DNA of 64,000 nt, taken from positions 333,923,211 to 333,987,210 of the forward strand of contig CM042696.1 in NCBI GenBank assembly GCA_023614405.1, read 5' to 3'. The position numbers and the translations under genes were made by a program. The notes under the pieces are model-generated. The model was not told where the DNA came from and made no database searches. It worked only from the letters and a program-made list of their open reading frames with translations. Shown piece by piece: positions 62,401 to 64,000 of the stretch (positions within the stretch are counted from its first letter, which is position 1; every line of letters starts with the position of its first letter). This stretch comes from Avena insularis. Its lineage: Eukaryota; Streptophyta; Magnoliopsida; Poales; Poaceae.

Positions 62401-64000
62401 AAAAGAACAAACATGCAATGAGTCTAGTCGATCCATGTGTGGTTTGTGGAAAAGAACACACATGCAATGTCTCTAGTGCTGGTTTGTGGTTTTAGTAGAA
62501 GAACAAACATGTAATTACTCAAATGGATCCATATGTGGTTTGTGGAAAGAACACACATGCAATGACTCTGGTTGATCCATATGTGTTTTGTGGAAAGAAC
62601 ACACATGCAATGTCCACTGGTGGATCCATGTGTGGTTTGTGGAAAAGAACACACATGCAATGACCACTTGTTAATCCATGTGTGGTTTGTGGAAAGAACA
62701 CACATGCAACGACAGTGGTGGATCCATGTGTGGTTTGTGGAAAGAACAAACATGCAATGACTCTAGTGTTGGTTTAGTATAAGAACACACATGCAATGAC
62801 TCTAGTGGTTGATCCATGTGTGGTTTGTGGAAATAACACATATGCAGTGACTCTAGTGGTTGATCCATGTGTGGTTTGTGGAAATAACACACATGCAATG
62901 ACTCTAGTGGTTGATCCATGTGTGGTTTGTGGAAATAACACACATGCAATGACTCTAGTGGTTGATCCATGTGTGGTTTGTGGAAATAACACACATGCAA
63001 TGACTGTAATGGATACATAAGTGGTTTGCGGAAAGAACACACATGCAATGACCACTGGTGGATCCATGTGTGGTTTGTGGAAAAGAACACACATGCAATG
63101 ACCACTGGTTGATCCATGTGTGGTTTGTGGAAAGAACACACATGCAATGACAGTTGTGGATCCATGTGTGGTTTGTGAAAAGAACACACATGCAATGACT
63201 CTAGTGTTGGTTTTAGTATAAGAACACACATGAAATGACTCTAGTGGTTGATCCATGTGTGGTTTGTGGAAAGAACACACATGCAATGACTCTAGTGGTT
63301 GATCCATATGTGGCTTGTGGAAATAACACACATGCAATGACTCTAGTGGTTGATCCATGTGTGGTTTGTGGAAATAACACACATGCAATAACTCTAGTGG
63401 TTGATCCATGTGTGGTTTGTGGAAATAACACACATGCAATGACTCTAGTGGTTGATCCATGTGTGGTTTGTGGAAATAACACACATGCAATGACTGTAAT
63501 GGATCCATAAGTTGTTTACGGGAAAGAACACACATGCAATGACCACTGGTTGATCCATATGTGGTTTGTGGAAAGAACACACATGCAATGACCACTGGTT
63601 GATCCATGTGTGGTTTGTGGAAAGAAAACACATGCAATGACAGTGGTGGATCCATGTGTGGTTTGTGGAAAGAACACACATGCAATAACTCTAGTGCTAG
63701 TTTTAGTATAAGAACATACATGCGATGACACTAGTGTGTCCACATGTCGTTTGTGAAAATAACACACATGCAATGACCACTGGTTGGTCCATAAGTTGTT
63801 TCTGGAAAAGAACGCACATGACATGAGTCTAGTGGATCCATGTGTGGTTTGTGAAAAGAACACACATGCAATGACCACTGGTTGATCCATAAGTTGTTTG
63901 TGGCAAAGAACACACATGCAATGACAGTGGTGGATCCATGTGTGGTTTGTGCAAAAGAACACACATGCAATGTCTCTAGTGCTGGTTTGTGGTTTTAGTA
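47430..64000. repeat. Right-array super-repeat, 4.5-5.8 kb, three complete copies and a start
   Basis: A diagnostic G/H pair with ccacatgtcatttgtg and ggttggtccataag occurs near 48235, 53437 and 57912, and again with gtcgtttg near 63742. The spacings are 5202, 4475 and 5830 bp. Between them, blocks at about 49214-51375, 54421-56531 and 58898-61059 correspond monomer by monomer, with offsets near 5156-5207 and 4477-4528. These include a monomer with ttttattataag, one with gaaaggacacac and one with acacacgtccaatg. An earlier relative covers about 39194-43500. The unit contains five or so HORs, so it is a third level of repetition. Confidence 0.85.

Larger units (their letters stand above)
20957..64000. 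repeat. Satellite array, right block
   Basis: Same satellite as the left block, in the same orientation, about 880 monomers, running off the right edge. The HOR order is the same as on the left, but the larger-scale organisation differs. From 21 to 38 kb there are stacked duplications of 1.74, 3.0, 2.3 and 2.2 kb. From about 39 kb onward a longer super-repeat of 4.4-5.8 kb is recognisable at least four times. The first monomers after the retroelement (core gatccaggtgtgg, then gatccacgtgtgg) match those at about 39.68-39.78 kb. No gene or foreign insertion interrupts these 43 kb. Confidence 0.97.

Noticed and set aside
20957..64000. Ribosomal DNA spacer subrepeats or telomeric repeats
   Set aside because: No rRNA coding sequence occurs in 64 kb, and the monomer bears no relation to TTTAGGG-type telomere repeats. 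A subtelomeric or centromeric position remains possible but unsupported.

Overview
This is a eukaryotic, almost certainly plant, window, most likely from a grass. It is dominated by one giant tandem-repeat (satellite) locus of which neither end is seen. Bases 1-14412 and 20957-64000, about 57 kb, are a continuous array of related 40-52 bp monomers, roughly 1,150 to 1,200 copies. A single LTR retroelement of about 6.5 kb interrupts it at 14414-20956. The plant/grass assignment rests on the element: LTR ends of the TGTCACATCCC type, an initiator-tRNA-Met-like primer binding site, and a GC-rich block inside an AT-rich LTR. There is no single-copy gene, rRNA or tRNA that would fix the species.

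The satellite has at least three levels of order. Level 1 is the monomer, best represented by a 51-bp form (class A) whose core reads ggttgatccatgtgtgg. Level 2 is a higher-order repeat (HOR): a variable run of class A monomers (2 to 7) followed by about fifteen other monomer classes in a fixed order, totalling about 712 + 51n bp. Level 3 is larger duplications of 1.25 to 5.8 kb containing several HORs. Examples are 7.4-9.36 / 9.45-11.36 kb in the left array; 1.74, 2.3, 3.0 and 2.2 kb units between 21 and 38 kb; and a 4.5-5.8 kb super-repeat between 39 and 64 kb. Hybrid monomers and HOR phase jumps mark some recombination points.

The long open frames on both strands of the array are by-products of stop-poor monomers of 51 and 48 bp (multiples of three) and are not annotated as genes.

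The insert reads on the minus strand. Its order is a 4.78-kb 5' LTR (20956 down to 16178), the primer binding site (16174-16164), an untranslated leader, a short gag-like reading frame split by a frame change (15482-15234, then 15253-14636) that encodes up to six zinc knuckles, a duplicated polypurine tract, and the first 24 bases of the 3' LTR, where the element is cut off against satellite. There is no protease, reverse transcriptase, RNase H or integrase, so it is a non-autonomous (TR-GAG/LARD-like) element. Comparison with a related satellite stretch at 38.5-40.2 kb suggests that about 665 bp of array was lost together with nearly all of the 3' LTR.

No host gene, tRNA, rRNA or CRISPR array was found. 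The biological interest lies in the array's architecture, its base composition (consensus without CpG, class A also without CHG sites), a hairpin in most monomers, and the unusual retroelement.
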